From positions 1 to 37,224 of IMG/VR virus record IMGVR_UViG_3300034631_000018: a DNA stretch of 37,224 bases, one strand, 5' to 3'. The notes under the pieces were generated by a model, which was not told where the DNA came from, did not search any database, and saw only the letters and a list, made by a program, of their open reading frames with translations. Both the position numbers and the translations under genes were made by a program. Shown here in pieces: positions 15,870 to 24,403 of the stretch (position 1 is the stretch's first letter; every line of letters begins with the position of its first letter). The stretch is from a virus.

Positions 15870-16063
15870 AGATCGATTGCTTCGATGCTCTCGACTGCCC
15901 TCTCTGTATACGCCACTTCAGTGGTGCTGCTCGAATAACTGCCGCGGCGCTGAACCACGACGAACCCCTCGTGCGCCAACTCGGTGGCCAGAGCGTTGAG
16001 TGTGCGGTTGTCTTCGACTGTGGCGGTCTGCCCGGAGCGAAGAATGATCTTATAGGTATTCAC
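15866..16063 (-). CDS. Small cytosolic protein, 65 aa (moron)
   Basis: GTG start with GAGG 6 bases upstream. The protein looks like a compact alpha/beta fold (TYKIILRSGQTATVED, LNALATELAHEGFVVVQRR). It heads a two-gene minus-strand unit with the membrane protein at 15696-15869, inserted between capsid and connector genes. Not recognised as any family. Confidence 0.65.
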   Translation of the reverse strand: MNTYKIILRSGQTATVEDNRTLNALATELAHEGFVVVQRRGSYSSSTTEVAYTERAVESIEAIDL

Positions 16064-16248
16064 TTGCTGCCTCGTTTCTCCCGGGCTTATCAGCCGCTCT
16101 GTTCAGGGCAACAGGGGTACTGCTGTAGGGTGAAGCAGCGGTAAACGGAAACATCACCTCGGGGGGCAACTGATACCCCGTGGCAACGTTTTCAGCGCTT
16201 TGGGAATAGCGCTTCAAGAAGATCAGACTCCGAACAGGATTAACGCGA

Positions 16249-16270
16249 CCCGCCTTCGAGCGGGCTTTTT
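16249..16270 (+). terminator. Hairpin with T tract inside the late operon
   Basis: CCCGC-CTTCGA-GCGGG followed by CTTTTTC, located 14 bases before the next structural gene start. It has the form of an intrinsic terminator oriented against late transcription. It lies just past the minus-strand gene pair, like the second example at 27641. Confidence 0.7.
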
Positions 16271-16283
16271 CATGAGGTGTTCG

Positions 16284-16853
16284 ATGACTGTTTCTGTCAT
16301 CACCCCGCCAGATCCTGTGATTTCATGGGAACGGGCGAAGGTGCATCTGCGCCAGGACAGCGACGACGAGAAGACCTATGTCGAGGGACTGATCGCAGCC
16401 GCTACGGCTTGGCTCGACGGTCCTGCTGGCGGCTGGCTCGGCAGGGCACTGGGCCCGCAGCTGTTGGAGTGGCGCCCACCCAACTGGCCATACCGCGACG
16501 ATTTTGCCTTGCCCTTCGGTCCAGCACTGGAGGTGGACACTGTCGAGTACATCGACCTTGCTGGGCAGCTGCAGACATGGGCCTTTTCCGACCCACTCTA
16601 CTTCGAAGATCTGCCAGCAGTGCGGGGCAGGGATGGGGACATTCGCATCCGGTACTGGGCTGGCTACGGCAAGCGCGATCCCGAGGACGCCACCAAGTGG
16701 ATCGCTGAAGTCCCGCCCCCAATCACCCAGGCCATTCTGCTGCTCGTAGCGCAGTGGTTCACCAATCGCTCGTCGGTCCGCATTGGCGATGCCGTTAATC
16801 AACTTCCCTTCGCCGTCGAGGCCCTGCTGGGGCCCTACAAAGTCTGGAGATAG
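16284..16853 (+). CDS. Head-tail connector protein (gp6-like)
   Basis: A 189-residue protein of the phage gp6/phiE125 gp8 connector type: SWERAKVHLRQDSDDE, YVEGLIAAATAWLDG, then QAILLLVAQWFTNR near the end. It would form the adaptor ring under the portal. ATG 16284 is chosen for the GAGG 6 bases upstream; the earlier open start lies inside the hairpin region. Confidence 0.85.
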   Translation: MTVSVITPPDPVISWERAKVHLRQDSDDEKTYVEGLIAAATAWLDGPAGGWLGRALGPQLLEWRPPNWPYRDDFALPFGPALEVDTVEYIDLAGQLQTWAFSDPLYFEDLPAVRGRDGDIRIRYWAGYGKRDPEDATKWIAEVPPPITQAILLLVAQWFTNRSSVRIGDAVNQLPFAVEALLGPYKVWR

Positions 16854-16856
16854 AGA

Positions 16857-17036
16857 ATGAAACTGACGTTCGTAAAAGACTTCGACTTCAGCCCAGAGGC
16901 CAAGAACGGGCAGGTCACCGTGGCCTACAAGGCGGGTCAGGAATACTCAGTCACCCGCGAGTGCCACCAGAAGGCGTTCGCCGCCAGCGCTGTCACTGAG
17001 GTGCCGAAGGCTGAAGAGACCAAGGCCACCAAGTGA
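16857..17036 (+). CDS. Small protein between connector genes, 59 aa
   Basis: ATG 16857, 3 bases after the connector stop, with GGAGATAGAG upstream. The sequence is MKLTFVKDFDF..., beta-like for the first 45 residues and lysine/alanine-rich at the end. Its stop overlaps the GTG of the next gene. Such small proteins are common in this position; function unknown. Confidence 0.7.
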   Translation: MKLTFVKDFDFSPEAKNGQVTVAYKAGQEYSVTRECHQKAFAASAVTEVPKAEETKATK

Positions 17037-17371
17037 TCGACGCCGGCGATCTTGATCAGCGCGTCACGTTTGGCGAGCGCACGATCATAGATGACGGGGC
17101 AGGAAACGAGCGCGGCGACTTTGCCGACCGGTTCACCGTCTCAGCTCAGTTCGTGCATTTGCGGGGTGGCGAGAGTGTCATGGCCGCCCGCCTCGACGGC
17201 AAGCATGTGCAGGTCATCCGCGTCTGGACCTCCAGCGATACCCAGCAGGTGACTACTGACTGGCTGGTGAAGGACGCCCGCAAGGGTACGCTCTTCAACA
17301 TCCGCGACATCACCCCGGCGCGTGACGGCTCCTTTCTCGACCTCCTCTGCGAAACCGGAGTGGCGCTCTGA
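17033..17371 (+). CDS. Head closure / head-tail adaptor protein
   Basis: A 112-residue protein of the SPP1 gp16-type adaptor family: LDQRVTFGER near the start, then FVHLRGGESVMAARLDGK, RVWTSSDTQQVTTDW, and a final beta stretch. It would seal the connector after packaging. It starts at GTG overlapping the previous stop and ends one base into the next gene. Confidence 0.88.
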   Translation: MIDAGDLDQRVTFGERTIIDDGAGNERGDFADRFTVSAQFVHLRGGESVMAARLDGKHVQVIRVWTSSDTQQVTTDWLVKDARKGTLFNIRDITPARDGSFLDLLCETGVAL

Positions 17372-17784
17372 TGGCCAAGAAGGTGCTCAATCTGGATCGG
17401 TTGAACAGCAAGCTGGCCAAGATGCCGAAGGTCGCTAAGGACGAGATCCGCAAGGCCCTCGACAAGGGCGGTGATGAGATCGTCGCCTCCGCCAAAGCTC
17501 TAGTTCAGGACAAGACCGGCACCCTTGCCAGCACCATCGAGAAGCAGGACGGTCGGCACGAGCTTGAGGTGCAGGTCGTAGCGGGCGGACCGGCAACCAC
17601 CAAGCCGGTGCGGGCCGGTGCGGACGCCGAATACGACTATGCCTGGGCCAATGAGATGGGCACCCGAGAGATGGCCAAGCAGCCCTTCCTGCGGCCAGCC
17701 TATCGCCTCGTCGCCAAGAAGGTGAATGGCCGCGTCCGACGCGCCGTCAACAAGGCAGCTAAAGCACAGGCGGGCGGACAGTGA
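17371..17784 (+). CDS. HK97 gp10-like tail-component protein
   Basis: A 137-residue protein matching the HK97 gp10 family: LAKMPKVAKDEIRKALDKGG, DEIVASAKALVQ, GTLASTIEKQDG, then the characteristic YDYAWANEMGTREMAKQPFL. It participates in joining head and tail. It overlaps the following gene by 4 bases. Confidence 0.9.
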   Translation: MAKKVLNLDRLNSKLAKMPKVAKDEIRKALDKGGDEIVASAKALVQDKTGTLASTIEKQDGRHELEVQVVAGGPATTKPVRAGADAEYDYAWANEMGTREMAKQPFLRPAYRLVAKKVNGRVRRAVNKAAKAQAGGQ

Positions 17785-18179
17785 GCGATCCATCCTATGC
17801 CATTCAGGTTGCCATCGTGGCAGCGCTGCGGGCGCTCGGCACCGAGGCAGAGGCGCGGGTCTATGACACCGTTCCGGCTAGCGCAGCCTTTCCGTATGTC
17901 AGCTTGGGCGAGGGACAGATGATCCCGGTCGACGAAGACTGCGGCGATCCCAGCGAGACCTATCTCGACATCGACATTTGGACCCGTGACGCGGGCTTCC
18001 CGCAGACCAAGCGCATCGCCGGAGCCTTTCGCGAGCGCCTCCACCATGGCGATCTCTCCATTGCCGGGCACGTGCTCGATCTCATGGAAGTGCAGAGCGT
18101 CAACTACGTCCGCGACCCGGACGGCATCACCCGGCACGGCATCCTGTCCGTGCTGATCAGAACCACTCCCGCCGGCTAA
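17781..18179 (+). CDS. Tail terminator protein (DUF3168)
   Basis: A 132-residue DUF3168 protein: IQVAIVAALRALG, VYDTVPASAAFPYVSLGE, and YLDIDIWTRDAGF, with the C-terminal RHGILSVLI strand. Family members cap the tail tube and define its end. GTG start overlapping the gp10-like stop. Confidence 0.9.
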   Translation: MSDPSYAIQVAIVAALRALGTEAEARVYDTVPASAAFPYVSLGEGQMIPVDEDCGDPSETYLDIDIWTRDAGFPQTKRIAGAFRERLHHGDLSIAGHVLDLMEVQSVNYVRDPDGITRHGILSVLIRTTPAG

Positions 18180-18196
18180 CCTTCAGAGGAAACATC

Positions 18197-18637
18197 ATGG
18201 CCACCACGCGAAAGCTCCTGATCCAGTTCGGCGATGGTGCCGAACCCGAGGTCTATTCCCACAATTGTTCGATCAACACCTCGCGCGAGTTCACGATCGA
18301 GGCGACCACGGTCGACCAGACCGAACCCGATTGCGACGCGCCCGATGCACCCTCCTGGGTAGCGCGTGCGGTTGATACGCTCTCTGCGGGTATCTCCGGC
18401 GCCGGCACCATGGACCCGGTCAGCTGGGGCGTGCTGCGCGACCTGATGCTTGCAGGCGAACCGTTCAATGTTCGGGTCAAGCTCGACATCCCGCTCGCAC
18501 AGGGTGGCGGCCACTTCCAGGGGCGCTACGTCATCACCACCCTCGGCATGGCCAAGGAAGGCAAGGGCTACGTCACCAGTAATGTGGCGCTGTCCTCAGA
18601 TGGGATTGTCACCTGGTCGGATGCTGCGGCCTCGTGA
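18197..18637 (+). CDS. Major tail tube protein
   Basis: A 146-residue protein expected to polymerise into the tail tube. The sequence is beta-rich, with FGDGAEPEVYSHNCSI, FTIEATTVDQTEPD, a GAGTMDPVSWGVLRDL block, and a C-terminal VTSNVALSSDGIVTW like the gene transfer agent and Rhizobium phage tube proteins. Its stop overlaps the start of the chaperone gene. Confidence 0.88.
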   Translation: MATTRKLLIQFGDGAEPEVYSHNCSINTSREFTIEATTVDQTEPDCDAPDAPSWVARAVDTLSAGISGAGTMDPVSWGVLRDLMLAGEPFNVRVKLDIPLAQGGGHFQGRYVITTLGMAKEGKGYVTSNVALSSDGIVTWSDAAAS

Positions 18638-19119
18638 TGGAAGGGTATCTCGAGGAGAACTTCGGGGGTGAGCTTTGCCGCTTTGCCCTTCCTATCGGCC
18701 AGCTGCGTGAGCTTCAGGAGAAGTGCAGCGCTGGTCCTGCCACTATCCTGGCGCGGCTCATCTCCAAGCAGTCGGCCCTTGCGGCCATGCCGGAGCCGAA
18801 GACTGAGGAGGAGAAGGGCGTCCTGCACATCCTCTCCATCATCGGTGGTGACTGGCGGATGGAAGATATTCGCGAGACGCTGCGGCTGGGTTTGATCGGC
18901 GGCGGTAAGACCCCCAGCGAAGCCTATGTCTTGGTGTCCCGCTATGTGGATCTCCGTCCGCCACTGGAGAACCTGTCCCTCGCCGCTTCGGTGCTTTTAT
19001 CGGCTCTCGTCGGGCCGGAGGATGACCAGCCGGGAAAAGCAGGGACGGAGAAGGCCAGGACAGAGGCGACGGAACCGGTCGCATCGCCTTCTCCGGATAT
19101 TACGGCTGGGGCGCAGTGA
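18637..19119 (+). CDS. Tail assembly chaperone, GTA-type (lambda gpG analogue)
   Basis: A 160-residue protein of the gene transfer agent family: YLEENFGGELCRFALPIGQL, then LQEKCSAGPATILARLIS, helical middle with GDWRMEDIRETLRLGLIGGG, and a low-complexity C-terminal tail. The tail contains a canonical slippery heptamer at 19032-19038 from which a -1 shift would continue into the 19119-19268 frame. GTG 18634 just before ATG 18637 is an alternative start. Confidence 0.85.
   Translation: MEGYLEENFGGELCRFALPIGQLRELQEKCSAGPATILARLISKQSALAAMPEPKTEEEKGVLHILSIIGGDWRMEDIRETLRLGLIGGGKTPSEAYVLVSRYVDLRPPLENLSLAASVLLSALVGPEDDQPGKAGTEKARTEATEPVASPSPDITAGAQ
19032..19038 (+). other. Slippery heptamer G GGA AAA for -1 frameshifting
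   Basis: In the chaperone frame the codons are CCG GGA AAA GCA, so G-GGA-AAA fits X-XXY-YYZ exactly; lambda uses the very similar GGGAAAG in its G-T gene pair. After a -1 slip, reading resumes at AGC 19038. That frame has no stop until TGA 19266-19268, passing through RIAFSGYYGWGAVMGFSP in frame with the downstream small gene. The fusion would be about 210 residues. Confidence 0.7.
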
Positions 19120-19268
19120 TGGGCTTCTCGCCCCGCGAGGTGGACCAGATGACCCTCTGGGAGATGAACGCCTGCATCGACTTCCACAGGCGCGCCAATG
19201 GGGCAGAGGACGAAGTCGCCCCGCCCTCTTTCGAAGAGCACCAGGACATGGTGCGCCGGCTCGGCTGA
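19119..19268 (+). CDS. Second tail chaperone unit (lambda gpT analogue), 49 aa
   Basis: ATG 19119 overlaps the stop of the first chaperone (TGATG). The frame reads MGFSPREVDQMTLWEMNACI, a helix-rich pattern with the MT-x-WE motif seen in short tail-assembly chaperones, and ends with HQDMVRRLG. It may be translated alone, but the same frame is open upstream to the slippery site at 19032, so it is more likely the C-terminal part of a frameshift fusion. It lies immediately before the tape measure gene. Confidence 0.75.
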   Translation: MGFSPREVDQMTLWEMNACIDFHRRANGAEDEVAPPSFEEHQDMVRRLG

Positions 19269-19291
19269 GCACTCCAACCCCTGAGGTCTGA

Positions 19292-21094
19292 ATGGCGCAA
19301 CTGGAGAAGCTGGTTGTGAGCCTTGAGGCTCGCATCAACCAGTATGAAAAGTCACTGGCCAAGGCGCAGCGGACCACGGACCAGCAGTTCACCCGTATTG
19401 AGCAGCGGGGCGCCCGGTTGGAGTCTCGCCTCTCCAAGCTCGGTGCAGGGGCATTCGGCGCCTTTGCCAAGGGCGCAACACTTGCCTTGGCCCCGCTGCT
19501 GTCTGTCGGAGCCGCCCTTGGTACCGCCAAGGCGGCCATGGATGACTTCGACAAGATCGCCAAGCAGGCCAAGGCCTCGGGATTGGATCCGGAGTTCTTC
19601 CAGGAGCTGGGTTACGCCGCCGAACTCGGTGGCATGTCCGTCGACGAGCTCTCCAGTGCCATGTCGGGGTTCATCAAGAACGCTGGTCTGGCGGCCGAGG
19701 GCAAGGGCCGCATGGTGACGGCGCTCAAGGCGCTGAACCCAGAGTTGCTCCAGTCCATCCAGCTCACGCAGAGCCAGGAGGAGCGTCTTCGCCTAGTCGC
19801 GGATGCGTTGGACAAGGAAGGTGATGCCAGCCGGCGCGCTGCAATCGCTGCGGCGGCCTTCGGTGATAGCGGCATTCGCATGGTCGAAGTGCTCAAGGGT
19901 GGATCGGCTGCCCTAGAGGAAACCGCGCGCAATGCTCGCAATCTGGGTCTGATCATTGATCGGGACCTGCTGGCCCGTGCCGAGCAGATGAACGACGAAT
20001 TCGGCACCGCCACCAAGGTGATCGACATGCAGTTCAAGCAGGCGCTGATTGAGCTGGCGCCGATCCTGATCTGGACGGCACAGCTTGCTGGCGGGTTGGC
20101 GAGCGGTATCAACTACATCTCCGACAGCATGCAGAACCTCGCGAACCGCGGCACCGCTCGGCTGCAGTCCGATCTGGAGAAGCTGGACAACCTCATCGCT
20201 GCCGCTGGCGCTGACTATGCGCCCGATGTTGTGGGGAACATGGGCGTGCAGATGGACAGCGGTAAGCTGGCGGAGCTGCAGGCGGAGCGTGACGCCACCT
20301 ATGCTGAACTCAAGCGCCGCGCCATTGACCAGTTGCGGGCAGACCTCAGTCGACCCAAGCCCCGCGACATCGGCGACCCGGCAGCGGAAACCACCCCTGC
20401 TGAAGCTGCCTCCGTGTTGGAGAAGCAAGCCGAGGCGGTTCGCCAGCTTGTTGCCGATCTCCAGCACGAGCAGACCCAGCTGGGTAGAACTGCCGAACAG
20501 CAAGAGCTCTACAATGCCCTGAAGTCGGCGGGTGTGACCCTGGAGTCTGCCTACGGGCAGGAAATCCAGGGCGCCATGACGGCGCTACAGGCGCAGCGTT
20601 CGGAGATCGAAAAGAACGCCGAGGCAATGGCGCTCTTTGACACCGCATCCCAGCAGGCTCTGAACACCGTCATAGACGGCTTTTTGGAGGGCAAGGACGC
20701 GGGCGAGATCTTCCGCAACCTAATCGGAGATATTGGCCAGCAACTGCTGAGCATGGGTGTTTCGGGCCTATCGGGCGGACTCGGCAACGCGCTGTTCCCT
20801 GGCATTCCCCGGCGCGAGCATGGCGGACCAGTCCGTCGTGGGCAGGCTTATGTGGTCGGCGAGAAGCGCGCCGAACTCTTCGTGCCGGACCAGAACGGCA
20901 CCATCATCCCGCAGCTGCCGGATGCTAGCGCTGCTGGTGGCTCCGGCGGCGGCTTCACCTATGCTCCCGTGATCGACGCGCGCGGAGCTGACGTGGCGGC
21001 GGTTGCCCGGCTTGAGCGGGTCGTTGCCAAGGATAAGGCTGAGTTCACTGCACGCGTAAAAGAGATCATTACGACGCGACGTCGCAAGTGGTGA
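19292..21094 (+). CDS. Tail tape measure protein
   Basis: A 600-residue protein. Residues 1-50 are coiled-coil-like (VSLEARINQYEKSLAKAQ), residues ~50-80 are hydrophobic (GAFAKGATLALAPLLSVG), then FQELGYAAELGGMSVDELSS and long helical segments; the C-terminus has GGLGNALFPGIPRREHGGPV and GEKRAELFVPD, standard for tape measures. At about 0.15 nm per residue the tail would be near 90 nm. Position after the chaperones supports the call. Confidence 0.93.
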   Translation: MAQLEKLVVSLEARINQYEKSLAKAQRTTDQQFTRIEQRGARLESRLSKLGAGAFGAFAKGATLALAPLLSVGAALGTAKAAMDDFDKIAKQAKASGLDPEFFQELGYAAELGGMSVDELSSAMSGFIKNAGLAAEGKGRMVTALKALNPELLQSIQLTQSQEERLRLVADALDKEGDASRRAAIAAAAFGDSGIRMVEVLKGGSAALEETARNARNLGLIIDRDLLARAEQMNDEFGTATKVIDMQFKQALIELAPILIWTAQLAGGLASGINYISDSMQNLANRGTARLQSDLEKLDNLIAAAGADYAPDVVGNMGVQMDSGKLAELQAERDATYAELKRRAIDQLRADLSRPKPRDIGDPAAETTPAEAASVLEKQAEAVRQLVADLQHEQTQLGRTAEQQELYNALKSAGVTLESAYGQEIQGAMTALQAQRSEIEKNAEAMALFDTASQQALNTVIDGFLEGKDAGEIFRNLIGDIGQQLLSMGVSGLSGGLGNALFPGIPRREHGGPVRRGQAYVVGEKRAELFVPDQNGTIIPQLPDASAAGGSGGGFTYAPVIDARGADVAAVARLERVVAKDKAEFTARVKEIITTRRRKW

Positions 21095-21098
21095 GGTC

Positions 21099-21311
21099 CT
21101 AATCCAAGGAGTCCAGAGCACGTTGCAGTGCCGCCTTAGCTCGTTCTTTCATAGAGCGTTCGACCTCGGCGATGCTGATGTCATCGGAGGCCTGCACCCA
21201 CACTTCTGCAGTGACAACCACCCACCTGTCCGGGTCCATCTCGTCCACGATCGTTACTTTGCCGCTCAAGCCAGCGTCGAAGTTCCCGATTCCTCGTACG
21301 ACAACGTCCAT
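21099..21311 (-). CDS. Small minus-strand protein, 70 aa (moron)
   Basis: Sits between the tape measure and distal tail genes on the opposite strand. Residues 1-45 look beta-rich (VTIVDEMDPDRWVVVTAEVWV) and the end is an amphipathic helix (EVERSMKERAKAALQRAL). Not recognised. It is the second of three antisense insertions in the late operon. Confidence 0.6.
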   Translation of the reverse strand: MDVVVRGIGNFDAGLSGKVTIVDEMDPDRWVVVTAEVWVQASDDISIAEVERSMKERAKAALQRALDSLD

Positions 21312-21385
21312 AATCCGCCTGCTCCATAGGTTCTGTGTGAGCCAATGGTTGCACGCTCAATCTAGTCGCACAACAGAGGTGCTAC

Positions 21386-21994
21386 GTGCCGCTGACCGAA
21401 CCTCTCGATCTGCTGACGGGCTTCCCCGGCTGGTCCACCGACTTCGCGCTGATGGCGCGGCAGGAGCAATCCCGGCACGCTTCCGGCCGCACTCGTGTCA
21501 AGGACTTCGGTCAACCGATCTGGCGGGGCCGGTGGCAGAGCAAAACGCTCTCTCCGAATGCCTTGGATGCGTGGCGGGCTCGCATTGAGCAGGCGATGAT
21601 TAGCCAGATGACGTTCAAGGCGTGGCAGTCGAGCCGGTGCCGGCCGATTGCGCATCCTGGCTCTGCTGCACTGCCAGCCGGAACGCTCAACACCATTGGC
21701 GATGATGACAAGACAGTCCGCGTGGCAGGGCTGGTCAACATCAGCCTTTCCATCGGTGACATGCTCCGCATCGGCTCAAGCCTCTATCGGGCGCTGGAGC
21801 CTGCCTCTGGCGATCCTACGGGTGTACTCACCATCACTCCGCACCTATGGCCGGGAACGGCTACAGGGCAGGCGGTTATTATCGACAAGCCCTGGTGCCT
21901 GATGACGATCGATCCGAACTCGCTGTCGTCCAGTGCCGATCCTCGGACGGGCAGGGGCTCGATCTCCTTCAGCGCCACGGAAGCGCGGGGCTAA
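21386..21994 (+). CDS. Distal tail-type protein (GTA gp12 position)
   Basis: A 202-residue protein. The GTG start is set by AGAGG 6 bases upstream. Features: a conserved-looking N-terminal FPGWSTDFALMARQEQSR, SGRTRVKDFGQPIWRG, and a C-terminal beta domain (FSIGDMLRI-like segments, GRGSISFSATEARG). Its place directly after the tape measure and before the hub-like gene matches the distal tail protein of gene transfer agents and related siphoviruses. The exact family is not certain. Confidence 0.65.
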   Translation: MPLTEPLDLLTGFPGWSTDFALMARQEQSRHASGRTRVKDFGQPIWRGRWQSKTLSPNALDAWRARIEQAMISQMTFKAWQSSRCRPIAHPGSAALPAGTLNTIGDDDKTVRVAGLVNISLSIGDMLRIGSSLYRALEPASGDPTGVLTITPHLWPGTATGQAVIIDKPWCLMTIDPNSLSSSADPRTGRGSISFSATEARG

Positions 21995-21995
21995 G

Positions 21996-22679
21996 ATGAA
22001 ATCCTATCCAGCAAACACTGTGGCGGCTCTCTCAGCCCGCCGGCTGCTCCCGCGCGACTTCCTGACCATCACGGCGCGGGATCGCGGGACAGGCGCTCCG
22101 GTCACGGTCGGGTTCTATTCTGACCTCGCCAACATCTCCGCATTGGTGGTCGATCCAGATACCGGCGCTCCGGTGCTGCGCGATTTCTACGGCTCTGGCT
22201 CTCTGATCCAGATCAGCGACATTCCCTCCATCGTGGGGGTGAGCACGCAGAACGTCACCGTCACCATGTCGCAACTGCACGAGAAGGTGGAGGAGGCAAT
22301 CCGCCTCTATGACTGCAAGCAGGCGCGGGTGGAGATCCATACGGGGCTGCTCGATCCAGACAGCCGCAAGCTGGTGGACCCGGCAGAGCCCTGGTTCGTC
22401 GGGTTCGTGGATCAGATCGAGATCCGCACGCCGAGCGAGAACGAGGACGGTGCTGCGATCCTGACTTGTGCGAGCGGGACACAGGAACTGCTCCGGTCCA
22501 ACCCTGCCACACGCAGCCATGAGGATCAGCAAGTCCGCGCTCCCGGCGACGACTTCTTCCGGGATGCTGCGGTGTGCGGGGATTGGGATCACTATTGGGG
22601 CGCCGTGGGCGAAAACAAGGTCGAGACCTCCAAGCCCAAGGGCCTCTTTGGGTGGAATAACTTTCTCGGCTTCCTGTGA
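21996..22679 (+). CDS. Tail hub-like protein (GTA gp13 position)
   Basis: A 227-residue protein in the DUF2163-like hub position. Pattern: SARRLLPRDFLTITARDRGT, SDLANISALVVDPDTGAPV, DIPSIVGVSTQNVTVTMSQL, then QARVEIHTGLLD and WFVGFVDQIEI, ending with the FWGA-like tryptophan segment WDHYWGAVGENK. This reads like the baseplate hub domain that anchors the central fibre. ATG 21996 follows the previous stop by one base. Confidence 0.7.
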   Translation: MKSYPANTVAALSARRLLPRDFLTITARDRGTGAPVTVGFYSDLANISALVVDPDTGAPVLRDFYGSGSLIQISDIPSIVGVSTQNVTVTMSQLHEKVEEAIRLYDCKQARVEIHTGLLDPDSRKLVDPAEPWFVGFVDQIEIRTPSENEDGAAILTCASGTQELLRSNPATRSHEDQQVRAPGDDFFRDAAVCGDWDHYWGAVGENKVETSKPKGLFGWNNFLGFL

Positions 22680-23110
22680 TGGTGCGCTTTGCCACTCCAG
22701 CGGATCGCACAGCCATGGTTCGGTTGCTCCGGTCGGCGCATGAAGCCGCAGCATTGCCTTTCGCCTTCAGCGCGCCTCATGCGGCTGCATTGGTGGACAG
22801 ACACATTGCAGAGCCTCATTTGCTGGCGCTGGTGGCCGGGGAAACCGCTCAGGCGGTGCTCTTAGCCTCTAGCCAGGAACACCCGTTTGCTGCCCTCCGC
22901 TACGCCATGGAGACGGTGTGGTGGATCGCTCCAGAGGCACGCGGCAAACACGCAACGGATATGCTCGCCGCCTATGAGCAGTGGGCTCGAGAACAGGGCT
23001 GCGCCTTCGCGGGCATGGCAGCACTCTCCAGTTTTCCGCGTGCCGGGATCATCTACCGCCGCGCTGGCTTCCGTGAAGCCGAAACTCACTACCTGAAGAA
23101 CGTAGGCTAA
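22679..23110 (+). CDS. GNAT-fold acetyltransferase-like protein in the tail-tip module
   Basis: A 143-residue GNAT-type protein: IRPATPADR-like start (MVRFATPADRTAMVRLLR), a central ETVWWIAPEARGKHATDML matching motif A with RGKHA where RGxGxG/A is usual, and a C-terminal GIIYRRAGFREAETHYLK matching motif B. It would bind acetyl-CoA if active; the histidine in the phosphate loop may weaken this. In gene transfer agents this slot holds the NlpC/P60 cell-wall peptidase. Its start overlaps the hub stop. Confidence 0.85.
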   Translation: MVRFATPADRTAMVRLLRSAHEAAALPFAFSAPHAAALVDRHIAEPHLLALVAGETAQAVLLASSQEHPFAALRYAMETVWWIAPEARGKHATDMLAAYEQWAREQGCAFAGMAALSSFPRAGIIYRRAGFREAETHYLKNVG

Positions 23111-23116
23111 CCCTCC

Positions 23117-24403
23117 ATGGCAATCTTTACGGCGATTGGCGCATCTGTTGCGACCGCGACGGGCTTGGCGTGGCTCGGCACTGCCACGGCTGCCGCCCTC
23201 CAGATCGCGACCGGCGTGGCCTTCAGCCTCATCGGCAAGTCCATGCAGGGCGAACCTGAGCCGCCGCGTTTCGGTGTGCAGGGCAAGCTCCAGGCGGGCG
23301 AGGACGTGCCTCGCTCGATCAATCTAGGCTGGAACTGCACGGCAGGCTCTCTGGCCTGGCACAATACCTTTGGCGACGGCGGAGTCATGTCGGCCCGCGT
23401 CATTGCCCTAGGCGATCTGCCCATCCGTGAGCTGCTCTACCCCATCGTTGATGGTGTGGACTGCACCCTGCTCAAGGGCGAGGCGCACGGCAGCTACGGG
23501 TGGCCGGTAGCGGAGTTCCGTAAGGGCGGGCAAGACCACCTGTGGATCAAGTTCTATGACGGTTCACAGACCTCGGCAGATCCGTTCTTGGTCTCGACGT
23601 TCGGCAGCGATCCAGACCGACCCTATAGTTCAAGCCGCGTCGCCTATGGCGTGCCTTATGTCATCATCACCGCTAGGGCGCCAGAGCGCAACGACGAAGG
23701 CGACAAGCCACTCTTTCAGGGCATCCCAAGCCTCAAGTTCGTCACCAATGGTGTGCGCTGGTACAATCCCGCTCAGGATAGCTCGGTCGGCGGCTCTGGC
23801 GCTCACCGCTGGGACAATCCAGCGACGTGGGGCGGCGTGGGTGACTTCAACCCCATCGTGCACCTCTACAACCTGCTGCGCGGCATCCGCTACAATGGGC
23901 AGTGGTTCTATGGAATGCAAAACACCGCGCCGGCACGTTTGCCGGTGGCGAACTGGATCGCTGGGATCAATGCCGCTCAGGCTGGGATAGCAGGGCCGAA
24001 CGGCACTGAGCCGACCTATCGGGCCGGTGGTGAAATCCAGGTGGGCGCTCAGGTGGCGACTACCGTCGAGGCGGAACTAACCGCGGCGAATGCTCGGCTG
24101 GTAGAGACGGGTGGCACCTATTCGATCTTCGTCGGGCCTCCCGGCACTCCCGTGTTCGCCTTCACCGATGCCGACATTCTCTCGACCGAAGAGCAGAGCT
24201 TCAGTCCCTTCCTATCGCTGGCCGATACTGTCAACGGAGTGGATGCCGCCTATCCGAACCCAGCAGAGGGCTGGAACGCCAAGAAGGCACCCCCGATCCT
24301 GCGTCCTGATCTGGAGGTTCTCGCTGGCAATCGCCGGCTGATGGCCTCTGTCTCGCTGGATCTGGTGCCTTATGCGGCGCAGGCGCAGCGGTTGATGACG
24401 TGA
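23117..24403 (+). CDS. Central tail fibre / host-specificity protein, N-terminal part (in-frame TGA)
   Basis: A 428-residue open frame resembling the N-terminal region of the lambda J / GTA gp15-type tail tip protein: an alanine-rich hydrophobic start (ATATGLAWLGTATAAALQIA), GKLQAGEDVPRSINLGWN, the FYDGSQTSADPFLV block, and GVGDFNPIVHLYNLLRGIRY. It stops at TGA 24401-24403 after QRLMT. The same frame stays open beyond for 501 codons with sequence that normally belongs to one polypeptide, so this looks like one gene split by a premature stop. Confidence 0.85.
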   Translation: MAIFTAIGASVATATGLAWLGTATAAALQIATGVAFSLIGKSMQGEPEPPRFGVQGKLQAGEDVPRSINLGWNCTAGSLAWHNTFGDGGVMSARVIALGDLPIRELLYPIVDGVDCTLLKGEAHGSYGWPVAEFRKGGQDHLWIKFYDGSQTSADPFLVSTFGSDPDRPYSSSRVAYGVPYVIITARAPERNDEGDKPLFQGIPSLKFVTNGVRWYNPAQDSSVGGSGAHRWDNPATWGGVGDFNPIVHLYNLLRGIRYNGQWFYGMQNTAPARLPVANWIAGINAAQAGIAGPNGTEPTYRAGGEIQVGAQVATTVEAELTAANARLVETGGTYSIFVGPPGTPVFAFTDADILSTEEQSFSPFLSLADTVNGVDAAYPNPAEGWNAKKAPPILRPDLEVLAGNRRLMASVSLDLVPYAAQAQRLMT

